A DNA stretch of 44,317 bases, taken from NCBI GenBank assembly GCA_030607575.1, contig JAUWJS010000007.1, positions 1 to 44,317 on the forward strand, in the 5' to 3' direction. Of this stretch, positions 26,745 through 34,374 are shown one piece after another; within the stretch, counting starts at the first letter, position 1, and each line of letters starts with the position of its first letter. Both the position numbers and the translations under genes were made by a program. Below the pieces are notes generated by a model that was given only the letters and a program-made list of their open reading frames with translations, had not been told where the DNA came from and made no database searches. Source of the DNA: Candidatus Heimdallarchaeota archaeon. GTDB lineage: Archaea; Asgardarchaeota; Heimdallarchaeia; Heimdallarchaeales; Heimdallarchaeaceae.

Positions 26745-26805
26745 TTAGCTTATGATGACACAACGGTCGAGTGAAAATATGATCTCTGATGGGCGGTCTG
26801 AGGCA
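26745..26805 (+). ncRNA. C/D box sRNA guiding 16S rRNA methylation near C1402
   Basis: The convergent gap holds a locally GC-richer element laid out as an archaeal C/D guide RNA: box C ATGATGA (26752-26758), 12-nt guide (26759-26770), D'-like GTGA (26771-26774), 4-nt spacer, C'-like ATGATCT (26779-26785), 12-nt guide (26786-26797), box D CTGA (26798-26801). The D-guide bases 26787-26797 pair over 11 positions, with one G-U, with the universal 16S segment ACCGCCCGUCA (E. coli 1398-1408). The fifth base upstream of box D faces C1402, a site that is 2'-O-methylated in bacteria (m4Cm1402) and at the equivalent eukaryotic position. D' and C' are imperfect and no strong terminal stem is seen. The D'-guide target was not identified. 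Confidence 0.78.
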
Positions 26806-26819
26806 GTTCTTCATTATTT

Positions 26820-28514
26820 CTAAACAATAACTTTGTTGATAATTTCTTGATATTTATAGAATGAAAGCCTACGGTGACCAGTTTGCCCAACTAATCCTAA
26901 TGAATTTCCACCTGATAAGTCATCTATTAATGAAAAATAATTGAAACCTTTTATTCTGCTTTCTTTTACACATATCTCAAGTAATCTAGCTAAAGCTGCT
27001 TCTTGAATTCTCTCACCATACATAACTGCTGATACACCAAATTCACACACCCAGAATTCTTTTGTGTTATTTGTTGCATCTTCAAGATATAGGTCCAAAT
27101 CTAGATCCCTTGCATGTATTATGTAAAAATCGATTCCCATGAAATCAAGAGTAGTATTTTCCCATAATTCTTCGAATACACTAGTTTCATAAGTATATTT
27201 ATCAAAATCATTAAATGAGAGATTTACGCCAATCTCTGTATCGTTTGAAAATGATCTAAGATAGTTAACGGAATCGTTTATTGTAGATGCCCAGATTACA
27301 GGTGTCTGTAATTCTCTAACAAATGCAGAAGAGAAACCAAGAGGTTCTGGATAAATAAGTAAATATTCAGGAGTACAATTAAGAATCAATGTTTTAGCTT
27401 GTTGTTCGATGACATCAATATAATCAGTGAAATTGACACCCTGATAATTCCATGTTGGAAAACCGTATCCATACGTTGATAGCATAATTTTGAAACCATT
27501 TGCATGGAGCTGGTCTGTGATATCTACAAGTTCTGTTAGATTGTTATCAATAATCTCTGCTTTAATATCAATTCTTACAGTAGAAACATTCAGTTCCTTA
27601 ATTAAAGCTAATTCCTCTTGAAAGACAGCTTCATAGTTAGCCAGTAGGGTTTGTTGATAAGTAATTGTCTTTAATGATACACTGAATTCAAAATCAGTTC
27701 TTTCAGGATATGTAGGTTGATAATTTGAGCCCTTAAAATCACTGAATGAAGTGAATGTACCAATATTTAGAAAACTAAATACCATTAGTAAAATGAATAG
27801 AACAGCAAATATTCCTTTTGAACCATTGTCCAGAAAAGAAAGCAGTGTTTTCCACACTGCTGGTTTCTTCTGTTCTGGAATCTCAATCTCTTCTGTAAAT
27901 ACACTCCCTTTTGAATCTTTATCTTGTTTTTTGGTTTTCTTAGTTGCAGTTTTCTCAGGTTCTGGTTCTGGTTCAGGATATCTCATAAATTTAATAGGAG
28001 CAGCAAGGGGAATCAAAAGAAGTGCAGGGAAGAAATAACCCACTGGTCCATATAGAAAAGCTTGGAAAGCTGAATACCCAATTGTAGGAATAATCATAAT
28101 CCATTCCAGAATTCCAGGTAAACTAAAAATTGTTTGAGCTTCAATGAAATTTAGTAATAGCATAAATGACTGCAAAGATAAAACTGTGAAGAAGATATAG
28201 TTAGCTTTACCCCATCTTGAAACTTCAATTGAATTTTTAAATGCTAAAATTGTAGCTGACAGGTTGTTTACAAACAGAAGAAAACAGCCCACTAGACCCC
28301 CCCAAACAAAATCCACTGACAATGAGAAATTAAACCAGAAGAAGAAAAGAATCGTTCCTACAAAGATTAATCCAGCAGAGGATAAATTCCATACTTTCCT
28401 TTCATAAAGAGGATTTGATAAAGAATTATAAATCAACTTAAGTGATAAACCCGCATTATATATCAATGCGATATAAACAAAAATGAATGAAGCTTCAGGA
28501 GTTATAATAGACAT
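26820..28514 (-). CDS. Membrane protein with extracellular glycoside-hydrolase-like TIM-barrel domain
   Basis: 564 residues. Five or so membrane segments fill the first 185 residues. A Pro/Glu/Lys-rich cytosolic linker follows ('PEPEPEPEKTATKKTKK'), then one more membrane segment ('GIFAVLFILLMVFSFLNIGT'). The last 300 residues look like a clan-A-type (beta/alpha)8 glycosidase: 'LNVSTVRIDIKAEI', 'GFKIMLSTYGYG', 'EYLLIYPEPLGFS' (possible acid/base Glu), 'LDFMGIDFYIIHA', 'EFWVCEFGVSAV' (possible nucleophile Glu) and 'GFNYFSLIDD'. Many N-x-S/T sites fit an exterior location. The family is not firmly identified; loss of activity is possible. Confidence 0.8.
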   Translation of the reverse strand: MSIITPEASFIFVYIALIYNAGLSLKLIYNSLSNPLYERKVWNLSSAGLIFVGTILFFFWFNFSLSVDFVWGGLVGCFLLFVNNLSATILAFKNSIEVSRWGKANYIFFTVLSLQSFMLLLNFIEAQTIFSLPGILEWIMIIPTIGYSAFQAFLYGPVGYFFPALLLIPLAAPIKFMRYPEPEPEPEKTATKKTKKQDKDSKGSVFTEEIEIPEQKKPAVWKTLLSFLDNGSKGIFAVLFILLMVFSFLNIGTFTSFSDFKGSNYQPTYPERTDFEFSVSLKTITYQQTLLANYEAVFQEELALIKELNVSTVRIDIKAEIIDNNLTELVDITDQLHANGFKIMLSTYGYGFPTWNYQGVNFTDYIDVIEQQAKTLILNCTPEYLLIYPEPLGFSSAFVRELQTPVIWASTINDSVNYLRSFSNDTEIGVNLSFNDFDKYTYETSVFEELWENTTLDFMGIDFYIIHARDLDLDLYLEDATNNTKEFWVCEFGVSAVMYGERIQEAALARLLEICVKESRIKGFNYFSLIDDLSGGNSLGLVGQTGHRRLSFYKYQEIINKVIV

Positions 28515-28571
28515 CTTTCTAATGTGAAAAAAGATGGAACGTTTAAATGTCTTACCATTAAAAGTAAAAAA

Positions 28572-29312
28572 TCATCTGAAAATAAGATTATGAAGATCTT
28601 CTAATGTACCTCTATAATCAGGCATAATATCTTCTGTCATCTTCTCCTCATTTTCAATAGCAGTTTCCACAAGAAAGGTTTTGTAACCATATTTCTTAGC
28701 TACCATATCCCTATAGCCATCATTTCCTACCATCAATGATTTCTGTGGATCTATTGCAGTCTTTTTAGCTATGTTTAACCAATAATTGCTATTATTTTTG
28801 CAATAATTGGAATTTTCAGCGTGTGTAATAAGATTAAAAACATCTTCAGGAACACCTCCCCATTCCATTCTTTTTCGTACAGCTACGAAAGGAAAAACAG
28901 GATTGGTTGCTAAAATCAATTTCTTCTCAGGATGGAGTTTCTTAAGATTCTGTAATAAATTACTAGCACCTTCCATCTTGGAAATTAGCGGCTTTATAGC
29001 TTTATATTCAGTATCGTAAAAATTTAAAAATCTTTTTCGTATAGTTTCACAATCTACATCAAATTTTGGACAGAAATCTGCCATAAAATCAACAAGAGTT
29101 GTAGTATTGCCGTTGTCACCATTTTCCATCACATCTGTAGATTTGAGTAATTCTGTGTAAAATGTTTCAGGATTAGGAACTAAATCTATGAAGAACTTTG
29201 CAGCTGTTCCTAGATAGGTCTTAATAAAAGCTTCAGGTTCAAAATATAGCAAAGTTCCATCTAAATCAAAAAGTAATGCTTCAAAATTCATTTTTATCAC
29301 TGGTTTAATCAT
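28572..29312 (-). CDS. HAD family hydrolase
   Basis: 246 residues. Motif I is 'LLFDLDGTLLYF', motif II 'LILATNPVFP' (Thr/Asn), motif IV 'LMVGNDGYRDMVAKKYG', with a large helical cap. The motif IV 'GND' replaces the more common 'GDS/GDT'. The ATG at 29312 overlaps the stop of the upstream degV gene in an ATGA, which suggests co-translation; ATG 29291 is an alternative that starts directly before motif I. A possible phosphatase; substrate unknown. Confidence 0.85.
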   Translation of the reverse strand: MIKPVIKMNFEALLFDLDGTLLYFEPEAFIKTYLGTAAKFFIDLVPNPETFYTELLKSTDVMENGDNGNTTTLVDFMADFCPKFDVDCETIRKRFLNFYDTEYKAIKPLISKMEGASNLLQNLKKLHPEKKLILATNPVFPFVAVRKRMEWGGVPEDVFNLITHAENSNYCKNNSNYWLNIAKKTAIDPQKSLMVGNDGYRDMVAKKYGYKTFLVETAIENEEKMTEDIMPDYRGTLEDLHNLIFR

Positions 29313-30187
29313 TTTAGAAATTTATAATGTGTATCCAAACAAATACCAATACAACCAGGACCTGTATGAGTAGTAACAGCCATCCCTAGATCATCTATTG
29401 ATATGTTGTGTTCCTCTGGTTTAAACCTATCAACGATGTAATCTTTCAATAATTTTGCTGAATCCATGTTCTTTGCATGCATAATATAAGCATTAAAAGT
29501 ATTGGGTCTTCCAGTTTTTTCATAAACATAATCAAATGATTCAGTGACAGCGTTTTCATGACCTTTAACAGTTTTAATCACATCCATCTTACCATCATCA
29601 AAAACTATTACAGGTTTCCTATCAGCAATTTTGCCAACCCAGTACTTCGATCTACTAAGTCTTCCTCCCCTGTGTAAATATTTTAGATCGGCTACAGTAA
29701 AACCAACTTCAAGCTTATCTCTATATTCATCTAATTTCGGGATTATTTCATCAGCACTCAGACCTTCTTCAGCAAGCTCTGCTGCCATGATTGAAATTAA
29801 TCCTATACCAAAAGTTGCTAATTTTGAATCGTAAATAAGAATTTTAGATGGGTTCTTAACCTTCTGTTCATATCTTCTTCTAGCATTTATAGCTGTATTA
29901 AAGGAACCAGAAATACCTGAAGAAATGACTATATTGATTACTTCATCTGCTTCATTTCCTAATTTCTCAAATAATTCATATTGATGGTAAAGAGTTGGAT
30001 TAGCCGTTTGAGGATAGACTTTAGAGGTGAAAAATTTCTCATAATATTGCTCTAAATCAATATCAATTCCTTCATAGTATATCTCATCCCCAAATCTTAT
30101 CACAGTTGGAACTAGGGATAAATTGTACTTCTTGATTAAATCAGGAGTTATATCTGCTGCGCTATCTGTCATTATTCTTATAGTCAT
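29309..30187 (-). CDS. DegV family fatty-acid-binding protein (A-type, intact)
   Basis: 292 residues, full DegV length. 'MTIRIMTDSAADITPDLIKK' is the DegV N-terminus, 'SSGISGSFNTAINAR' the lipid-carboxylate loop, 'LKYLHRGGRLSRSKY' and 'TTHTGPGCIGI' the C-terminal half. DegV/FakB proteins bind a fatty acid and, in bacteria, present it to a FakA kinase; no FakA gene is in this window. It is the intact partner of the truncated copy at 31174-31452. It overlaps the HAD gene by 4 nt. Confidence 0.92.
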   Translation of the reverse strand: MTIRIMTDSAADITPDLIKKYNLSLVPTVIRFGDEIYYEGIDIDLEQYYEKFFTSKVYPQTANPTLYHQYELFEKLGNEADEVINIVISSGISGSFNTAINARRRYEQKVKNPSKILIYDSKLATFGIGLISIMAAELAEEGLSADEIIPKLDEYRDKLEVGFTVADLKYLHRGGRLSRSKYWVGKIADRKPVIVFDDGKMDVIKTVKGHENAVTESFDYVYEKTGRPNTFNAYIMHAKNMDSAKLLKDYIVDRFKPEEHNISIDDLGMAVTTHTGPGCIGICLDTHYKFLK

Positions 30188-31178
30188 CTGATAAACCTAA
30201 TGGAAAGAAAAAAAAGTTAAATTTAAACTTTGCTTGTTTAAATCTAATATTCAAAGTTTTTGGTCATTATTGGAACTATTGTTCTAGGACCAGTATGTGA
30301 ACTTATCGCTCCACCCATAGTAAATATCTTACCAATTTTCATACCAGGATATTGTTCCTCGAATTGTGAGGCATATTCTTTTGATTCATTGTAAAATGAT
30401 GCTTGTGCGAAATGTAATGTTAATTCACTAGGGTCAGCATGCAAATCATCTATCAGCATCTCAATGATTGCTTGCATAGTCTTATCTATTCCTGAAGCAC
30501 TTTTAACAGGTTCAATTTTACCATCGATAAAAGTGAGAATAGGATTTTTCGAAAGAAGGGAACCTAAAACATACTTTGCTCTGCTTAATCTTCCACCATC
30601 AAAAAGCCATTTTAAGTCATTTACTGTAAAATAAAATGATTCATCTTTAGTTTTCCATTCATCAAGCTTGGGTATAAGTTTGTCAACACTTAAACCTTCT
30701 TTAATAAGATTGGCTGCTTTTAGAACAATTAATCCAAAAGGTGTACTAGCTTTTCTAGTGTCATAAATGTGTATTTTCGCTCCATCCGGATTCTGTTTAT
30801 CGTACATTTTCTTAGCCATATTTGCATTAGCTACAGCACCACTAACTTCAGATGAGAGATGCATGGAGATGATATCATCAGCTTTATCTGCGAATTTTTC
30901 ATAAGCTGCGAGTAAATCTGCTTGAGTAGATTGAGAAGTTGTTGGATGAACATCAGTTTTACCAAGTCGTTCATGAAATTCTGAAGTTTTTATATCTATT
31001 AGTTCTTTGAAAGCATCGGTTCCAAACATTACTTGCATAGGAACCCACTCAATGTCATATTTCTCGTAGAGAGTTTCATCATTTTGTAGGTTTAAATCGG
31101 CGCTTGTGTCACATATAATCTTAATTGTCATAGCTGTACTGTTAGATAGCTTTTTTTTAAATACTTACTACTTTTATG
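29921..31178. repeat. Duplication unit 1 (degV-A 5' part, spacer, degV-B, promoter)
   Basis: This segment matches 31186-32445 in order and orientation, including the roughly 56-nt spacer (30188-30243 against 31453-31508), which is nearly identical, and the sequence upstream of degV-B around ATAGC-T8-AAA. The borders are approximate, read by eye. Matching of non-coding spacer shows a recent segmental duplication rather than ancient gene family expansion. Confidence 0.8.
30244..31131 (-). CDS. DegV family fatty-acid-binding protein (B-type, copy 1)
   Basis: 295 residues. A DegV protein of a different subgroup from the A-type: it starts 'MTIKIICDTSADLNLQNDE' and has 'HLSSEVSGAVANANMAKKMY' in the lipid loop, 'LKWLFDGGRLSRAKYVLGS' and 'GGAISSHTGPRTIVPIM'. 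In its C-terminal 'HTGP' motif the following residue is Arg, where copy 2 has Gly. It is followed, after a 56-nt spacer, by the A-type gene. Function as for the family: fatty-acid carrier; physiological role in archaea unclear. Confidence 0.92.
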   Translation of the reverse strand: MTIKIICDTSADLNLQNDETLYEKYDIEWVPMQVMFGTDAFKELIDIKTSEFHERLGKTDVHPTTSQSTQADLLAAYEKFADKADDIISMHLSSEVSGAVANANMAKKMYDKQNPDGAKIHIYDTRKASTPFGLIVLKAANLIKEGLSVDKLIPKLDEWKTKDESFYFTVNDLKWLFDGGRLSRAKYVLGSLLSKNPILTFIDGKIEPVKSASGIDKTMQAIIEMLIDDLHADPSELTLHFAQASFYNESKEYASQFEEQYPGMKIGKIFTMGGAISSHTGPRTIVPIMTKNFEY

Positions 31179-31452
31179 AACATATAATAATGACTATATT
31201 TATCACTTCATCCGCTTCATTTCCTAATTTCTCAAATAATTCATATTGGTGGTAAAGAGTTGGATTAGCAGTTTGAGGGAGGACTTTAGAGGTGAAAAAT
31301 TTCTCGTAATATTGCTCTAAATCCATATCTATTCCTTCATAGTATATCTCATCCCCAAATCTTATCACTGTTGGAACTAGTGATAGATTGTACTTCTTGA
31401 TTAAATCTGGAGATATATCTGCAGCGCTATCTGTCATTATTCTTACTGTCAT
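31174..31452 (-). pseudogene. Truncated degV-A copy
   Basis: 92 codons. The first 87 or so match the start of the A-type gene at 30187 with only four substitutions (I3V, T14S, I43M, Y58L), then the match ends inside 'VINIVI', just before the lipid-binding loop, and four unrelated codons lead to a stop. About 200 codons are missing. The remnant keeps an intact start and spacer, so it may still be transcribed, but it lacks the lipid pocket and should not bind fatty acid. Confidence 0.88.
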
Positions 31453-32445
31453 CAGATAAACCTAAAGAAAAGAAAAAAAAGTTAAATTTAAACTTTGCTT
31501 GTTTAAATCTAATATTCAAAGTTTTTTGTAAGCATTACACCAATTGTTCCAGGACCAGTATGAGAAGCTATTACTCCACCCATAGAGAAGATTTTACCTA
31601 ATTTCAGACCTGGATATTCTTCCACTAATTGAGCTGCTATCTCTTTTGTTTCAGAGTAAATTTGTGCTTGAGTGAAATGTAATGTTAATTCACTAGGATC
31701 AACCTGCAAATCATTCATCTCCATCTCAATTATAGTTTTTATAGCAGCATCTTTTCCTGAAACACTTTTAACAGGTACAATTTTCCCATCTATCATTTGG
31801 AAAATAGGTATTTTTGACAAAAGAGAGCCTAGTAAATACTTTGTCTTACTTAATCTTCCCCCTTGATGCAACCATTTTAGGTCTTTTACCGTAAAGTAGA
31901 AGGATTGATCTTTAGTTCTCCACTCATCAAGCTTAGGTACAATTTCTTCAGCACTCAAACCTTCCTTAACAAGTTTTGCTGCTTTTATAGCAATTAATCC
32001 AAAGTTAGCACTAGCTGTTCTAGAATCAAAAATGTGTATTTTTGCTCCATCTGGATGCTGTTTTTCATACATTTTCTTTGCCATTCGAGCACTAGCTACA
32101 GCTCCACTAATTTCTCCTGAGATGTGTATAGAGATGATTTCATCAACTTTATCTCCAAATTTTTCATAAGCTACGAGTAAATCTGCTTGAGTAGACTGAG
32201 AAGTAGTTGGATGAACATCAGTTTTAGAAAGTTTTTCATAAAATTCTGATGTTTTGAGATTTACTAATTCCTTGAATGCTTCTGTTCCAAACATAACCTG
32301 CATTGGAACCCACTCAATGTTATATTTCTCGTATATTGTTTCATCATTTTGTAAGTTTAAATCGGCGCTTGTGTCACATATGATCTTAACTGTCATAGTA
32401 GTATTGTTAAAATAGCTTTTTTTTAAACATTTACTACTTTTATGA
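31186..32445. repeat. Duplication unit 2 (truncated degV-A, spacer, degV-B copy 2)
   Basis: Second unit of the tandem duplication. The left border near 31186 is where degV-A homology stops; the right part continues past the degV-B start through the poly-T and TACTACTTTTATGAA promoter region shared with 31165-31178. Confidence 0.8.
31509..32396 (-). CDS. DegV family fatty-acid-binding protein (B-type, copy 2)
   Basis: 295 residues from ATG 32396. The frame is open further to 32687, but that extension has no DegV similarity, overlaps the opposite-strand gene and lies beyond the point matching the start of copy 1. It is mostly identical to copy 1, with 'HISGEISGAVASARMAKKMY', 'LKWLHQGGRLSKTKYLLGS' and 'GGVIASHTGPGTIGVML'. 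The 'HTGPGTIG' is closer to the family norm than copy 1, so copy 2 may be the more conserved one. Complete and probably functional. Confidence 0.92.
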   Translation of the reverse strand: MTVKIICDTSADLNLQNDETIYEKYNIEWVPMQVMFGTEAFKELVNLKTSEFYEKLSKTDVHPTTSQSTQADLLVAYEKFGDKVDEIISIHISGEISGAVASARMAKKMYEKQHPDGAKIHIFDSRTASANFGLIAIKAAKLVKEGLSAEEIVPKLDEWRTKDQSFYFTVKDLKWLHQGGRLSKTKYLLGSLLSKIPIFQMIDGKIVPVKSVSGKDAAIKTIIEMEMNDLQVDPSELTLHFTQAQIYSETKEIAAQLVEEYPGLKLGKIFSMGGVIASHTGPGTIGVMLTKNFEY

Positions 32446-32518
32446 ATAAATGATATTGGTTTAAATAATAAAAGATTGATTTCTAAATGTGAGCAAAGAA
32501 AGATACAGAAGAGCAAAA

Positions 32519-32528
32519 TATTTAAATT
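32519..32528 (+). promoter_or_regulatory. TATA-like box for the TRAP-beta-like gene
   Basis: TATTTAAATT predicts transcription start near 32550. This is after ATG 32542 and before ATG 32572, which decides for the latter. Confidence 0.45.
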
Positions 32529-32571
32529 GGCTGATTCAAGCATGCTTAGAAGTTTAGGGAATAAGAACTCA

Positions 32572-33318
32572 ATGATTAAAAGAATCTTTAGATCAGCAAC
32601 AGTGTATTTTACAATTATACTACTTCTAAGCTTAACTATTTCACACTCATCCTCTAATAGTGCAATTGCTCTTAATTTGGATAACAAAATGACAACAACA
32701 ATGAACGAGACTCTTCAAACATTTAGTCAAGTCAATGATTCTTTCCTTGATAGGCCCATTCTTGATCTTGCTAAAGACGTTAACGATACAGAAATCAATC
32801 CAGAAATCGAAGAATGGATTTTTGTTAATATTACTATTAAGAACATCGGTAATCAAACTGCATATAATCTTACAACAGTTGATCCAAGTTTTTCTGATTG
32901 GGCTATTTCTAGTTTAAATCTAACAACCCAAAAGTATGTTATAGTAGAACCAAATGCAACTATATACTATTACTATTACTTCAAACCTCTTTCTGAAGGG
33001 AACTTTACTTTAGAACCAACTACCATTGAATATTACGGCATTGATGAAACAAAATTTAATGCACAGTCACAGAGATTCATAATTTTATCTATTAAACCTG
33101 CAAATATTGTAGTATTAGATGCAAAGCTCTGGTTGAACATCCTGTATTATTCTTTAGCAATAGTATTTGGAATAGGTGCTCTTGTTTTAATTGATTATCT
33201 TGTTTTTAAGAAACCTAGAGAAGTTAAGAAAAAGAAGGAGAAACAAAGGGATAAAAAGGGAACTGCTACACAAAGAAGTGAGAAGCAGATTAAAAGAAAA
33301 ACTAAGAAAAGTAGATAA
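32572..33318 (+). CDS. TRAP-beta-like single-pass membrane protein
   Basis: 248 residues from ATG 32572 (ATG 32542 and TTG 32476 also in frame; the TATA box and the signal peptide favour 32572). Layout: signal peptide 'MIKRIFRSATVYFTIILLLS', an exterior beta-sandwich domain with many N-x-S/T sites, one membrane helix ('ILYYSLAIVFGIGALVLIDY'), and a strongly basic cytosolic tail of about 45 residues. The exterior domain resembles the eukaryotic translocon-associated protein TRAP-beta: 'IKNIGNQTAYNLTTVDPSF' against its N-x-G-x-x-A...D-x-S-F strand pair, and 'KPLSEGNFTLEPTTIEYY' against its R-P-L-x-x-G-x-F...T-I-x-Y. The alternative is a generic CARDB/DUF11-like domain. It lies just before get3 on the same strand. 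Confidence 0.72.
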   Translation: MIKRIFRSATVYFTIILLLSLTISHSSSNSAIALNLDNKMTTTMNETLQTFSQVNDSFLDRPILDLAKDVNDTEINPEIEEWIFVNITIKNIGNQTAYNLTTVDPSFSDWAISSLNLTTQKYVIVEPNATIYYYYYFKPLSEGNFTLEPTTIEYYGIDETKFNAQSQRFIILSIKPANIVVLDAKLWLNILYYSLAIVFGIGALVLIDYLVFKKPREVKKKKEKQRDKKGTATQRSEKQIKRKTKKSR

Positions 33319-33354
33319 TCTTTTCTTTTTCTTTAAAACGTCAACAAATCTCAT

Positions 33355-33366
33355 ATTTTATATATT
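33355..33366 (+). promoter_or_regulatory. TATA-like box for get3
   Basis: ATTTTATATATT predicts a start of transcription near 33386, directly at ATG 33387, so get3 may have its own leaderless transcript. Confidence 0.45.
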
Positions 33367-33386
33367 ACAAGAAACAAGTGATTTTG

Positions 33387-34364
33387 ATGTCCTTAAAAGA
33401 AATAACTAACATGGACCTGAAATACATTTTAGTAGGGGGAAAAGGAGGAGTAGGGAAAACAAGTGTTGCCTCGGCACTAGGAATAGCTTTGGCTGAACTA
33501 GGTAAAAGAGTATTAATTATCTCGACTGACCCTGCACACAGTGTTTCTGATTCGTTTGACATGGATTTCTCCAGTGGTGAAATAACTAAAGTCAAAGGAG
33601 TAGTTGGTGACCTATTTGCTCTTGAAATCAACCCTTCTGCAGCTGGTGAAGAAATATCTAAGGCTATAGGTCAACCTATGGATTCAGATCAATTCTCACA
33701 ATTTTCTGCTATTCCTGGTTTAGGTGAATTACAAAAAGGTTTGGGGGAAGATTTGAAATCAATTCCTCCTCCTGGCATGGATGAAGCTCTATCTTTTGCC
33801 AAAATTCTAGAATATGCTGAGGACGAGGTATATGATACCGTAATCCTAGATACAGCTCCAACTGGTCACACTTTACGATTATTAAATATCCCTGAATTCC
33901 TTGATTCCTTTTTAGGAAGAATGCTCAAAATGAAAACTTTCCTATCAAATGCTATGACTATGATGAAATCTTTATTTGGGGGAAGTCAAGAAAAGGATAG
34001 AACTGTGGAAACTCTTGAAGCTATGAAAGAGAAGGTTTTGGTTGCGAGAGATAAATTGATGGATGAAGAAAAAACACAATTCATTAAAGTATTGATTCCA
34101 ACAATGATGAGTGTTTTTGAGACAGAAAGACTTGCTGAAGAACTAGATCAACATCTTATTTCACATAGATTTACAGTAGTAAATCAGATAAATCCAGCTA
34201 ATGATATTTGTTCCTATTGTATGAATAGACACAAAGAGCACTTAAAGAATATTGAATATATCAAATCAGCATTTCCAGACACAATCATTACTGAAATTGA
34301 AGCATTAGATAGAGAAATTAGAGGACTAGATATGCTTCAGGTATTCAAAGAAAAACTACTATAG
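33387..34364 (+). CDS. get3: ArsA/Get3-type ATPase (tail-anchored protein targeting factor)
   Basis: 325 residues from ATG 33387 (GTG 33378 and ATG 33411 also in frame). It has the deviant P-loop 'GGKGGVGKTSVA' at residues 17-27, switch I 'DPAHSVSDSFD', and 'DTAPTGHTLRLLNIP'. Two features favour Get3 over an arsenite pump ATPase: the zinc motif C275-x2-C278 in 'NDICSYCMNRHKEHL', which joins the Get3 dimer, and a Met-rich stretch 'MLKMKTFLSNAMTMMKSLFG' where Get3 has its hydrophobic client groove. It is a single-domain protein, as Get3 is. It should deliver tail-anchored proteins to the membrane. No arsenic genes are nearby. Confidence 0.9.
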   Translation: MSLKEITNMDLKYILVGGKGGVGKTSVASALGIALAELGKRVLIISTDPAHSVSDSFDMDFSSGEITKVKGVVGDLFALEINPSAAGEEISKAIGQPMDSDQFSQFSAIPGLGELQKGLGEDLKSIPPPGMDEALSFAKILEYAEDEVYDTVILDTAPTGHTLRLLNIPEFLDSFLGRMLKMKTFLSNAMTMMKSLFGGSQEKDRTVETLEAMKEKVLVARDKLMDEEKTQFIKVLIPTMMSVFETERLAEELDQHLISHRFTVVNQINPANDICSYCMNRHKEHLKNIEYIKSAFPDTIITEIEALDREIRGLDMLQVFKEKLL

Positions 34365-34374
34365 TTGTGATGAA

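Noticed and set aside
26623-26814. Minus-strand 63-codon frame across the convergent gap
   Set aside because: It overlaps the end of the helical-repeat gene and the C/D sRNA, with no protein-like composition.
32397-32687. N-terminal extension of about 97 residues on DegV-B copy 2
   Set aside because: It has no similarity to DegV, lies over the promoter region shared with copy 1, and overlaps the opposite-strand TRAP-beta-like gene; the start matching copy 1 is ATG 32396.
33387-34364. Arsenite-transport ATPase ArsA
   Set aside because: Single ATPase domain with the Get3 CxxC and a Met-rich client helix, and no ars genes nearby; Get3 is the better reading.
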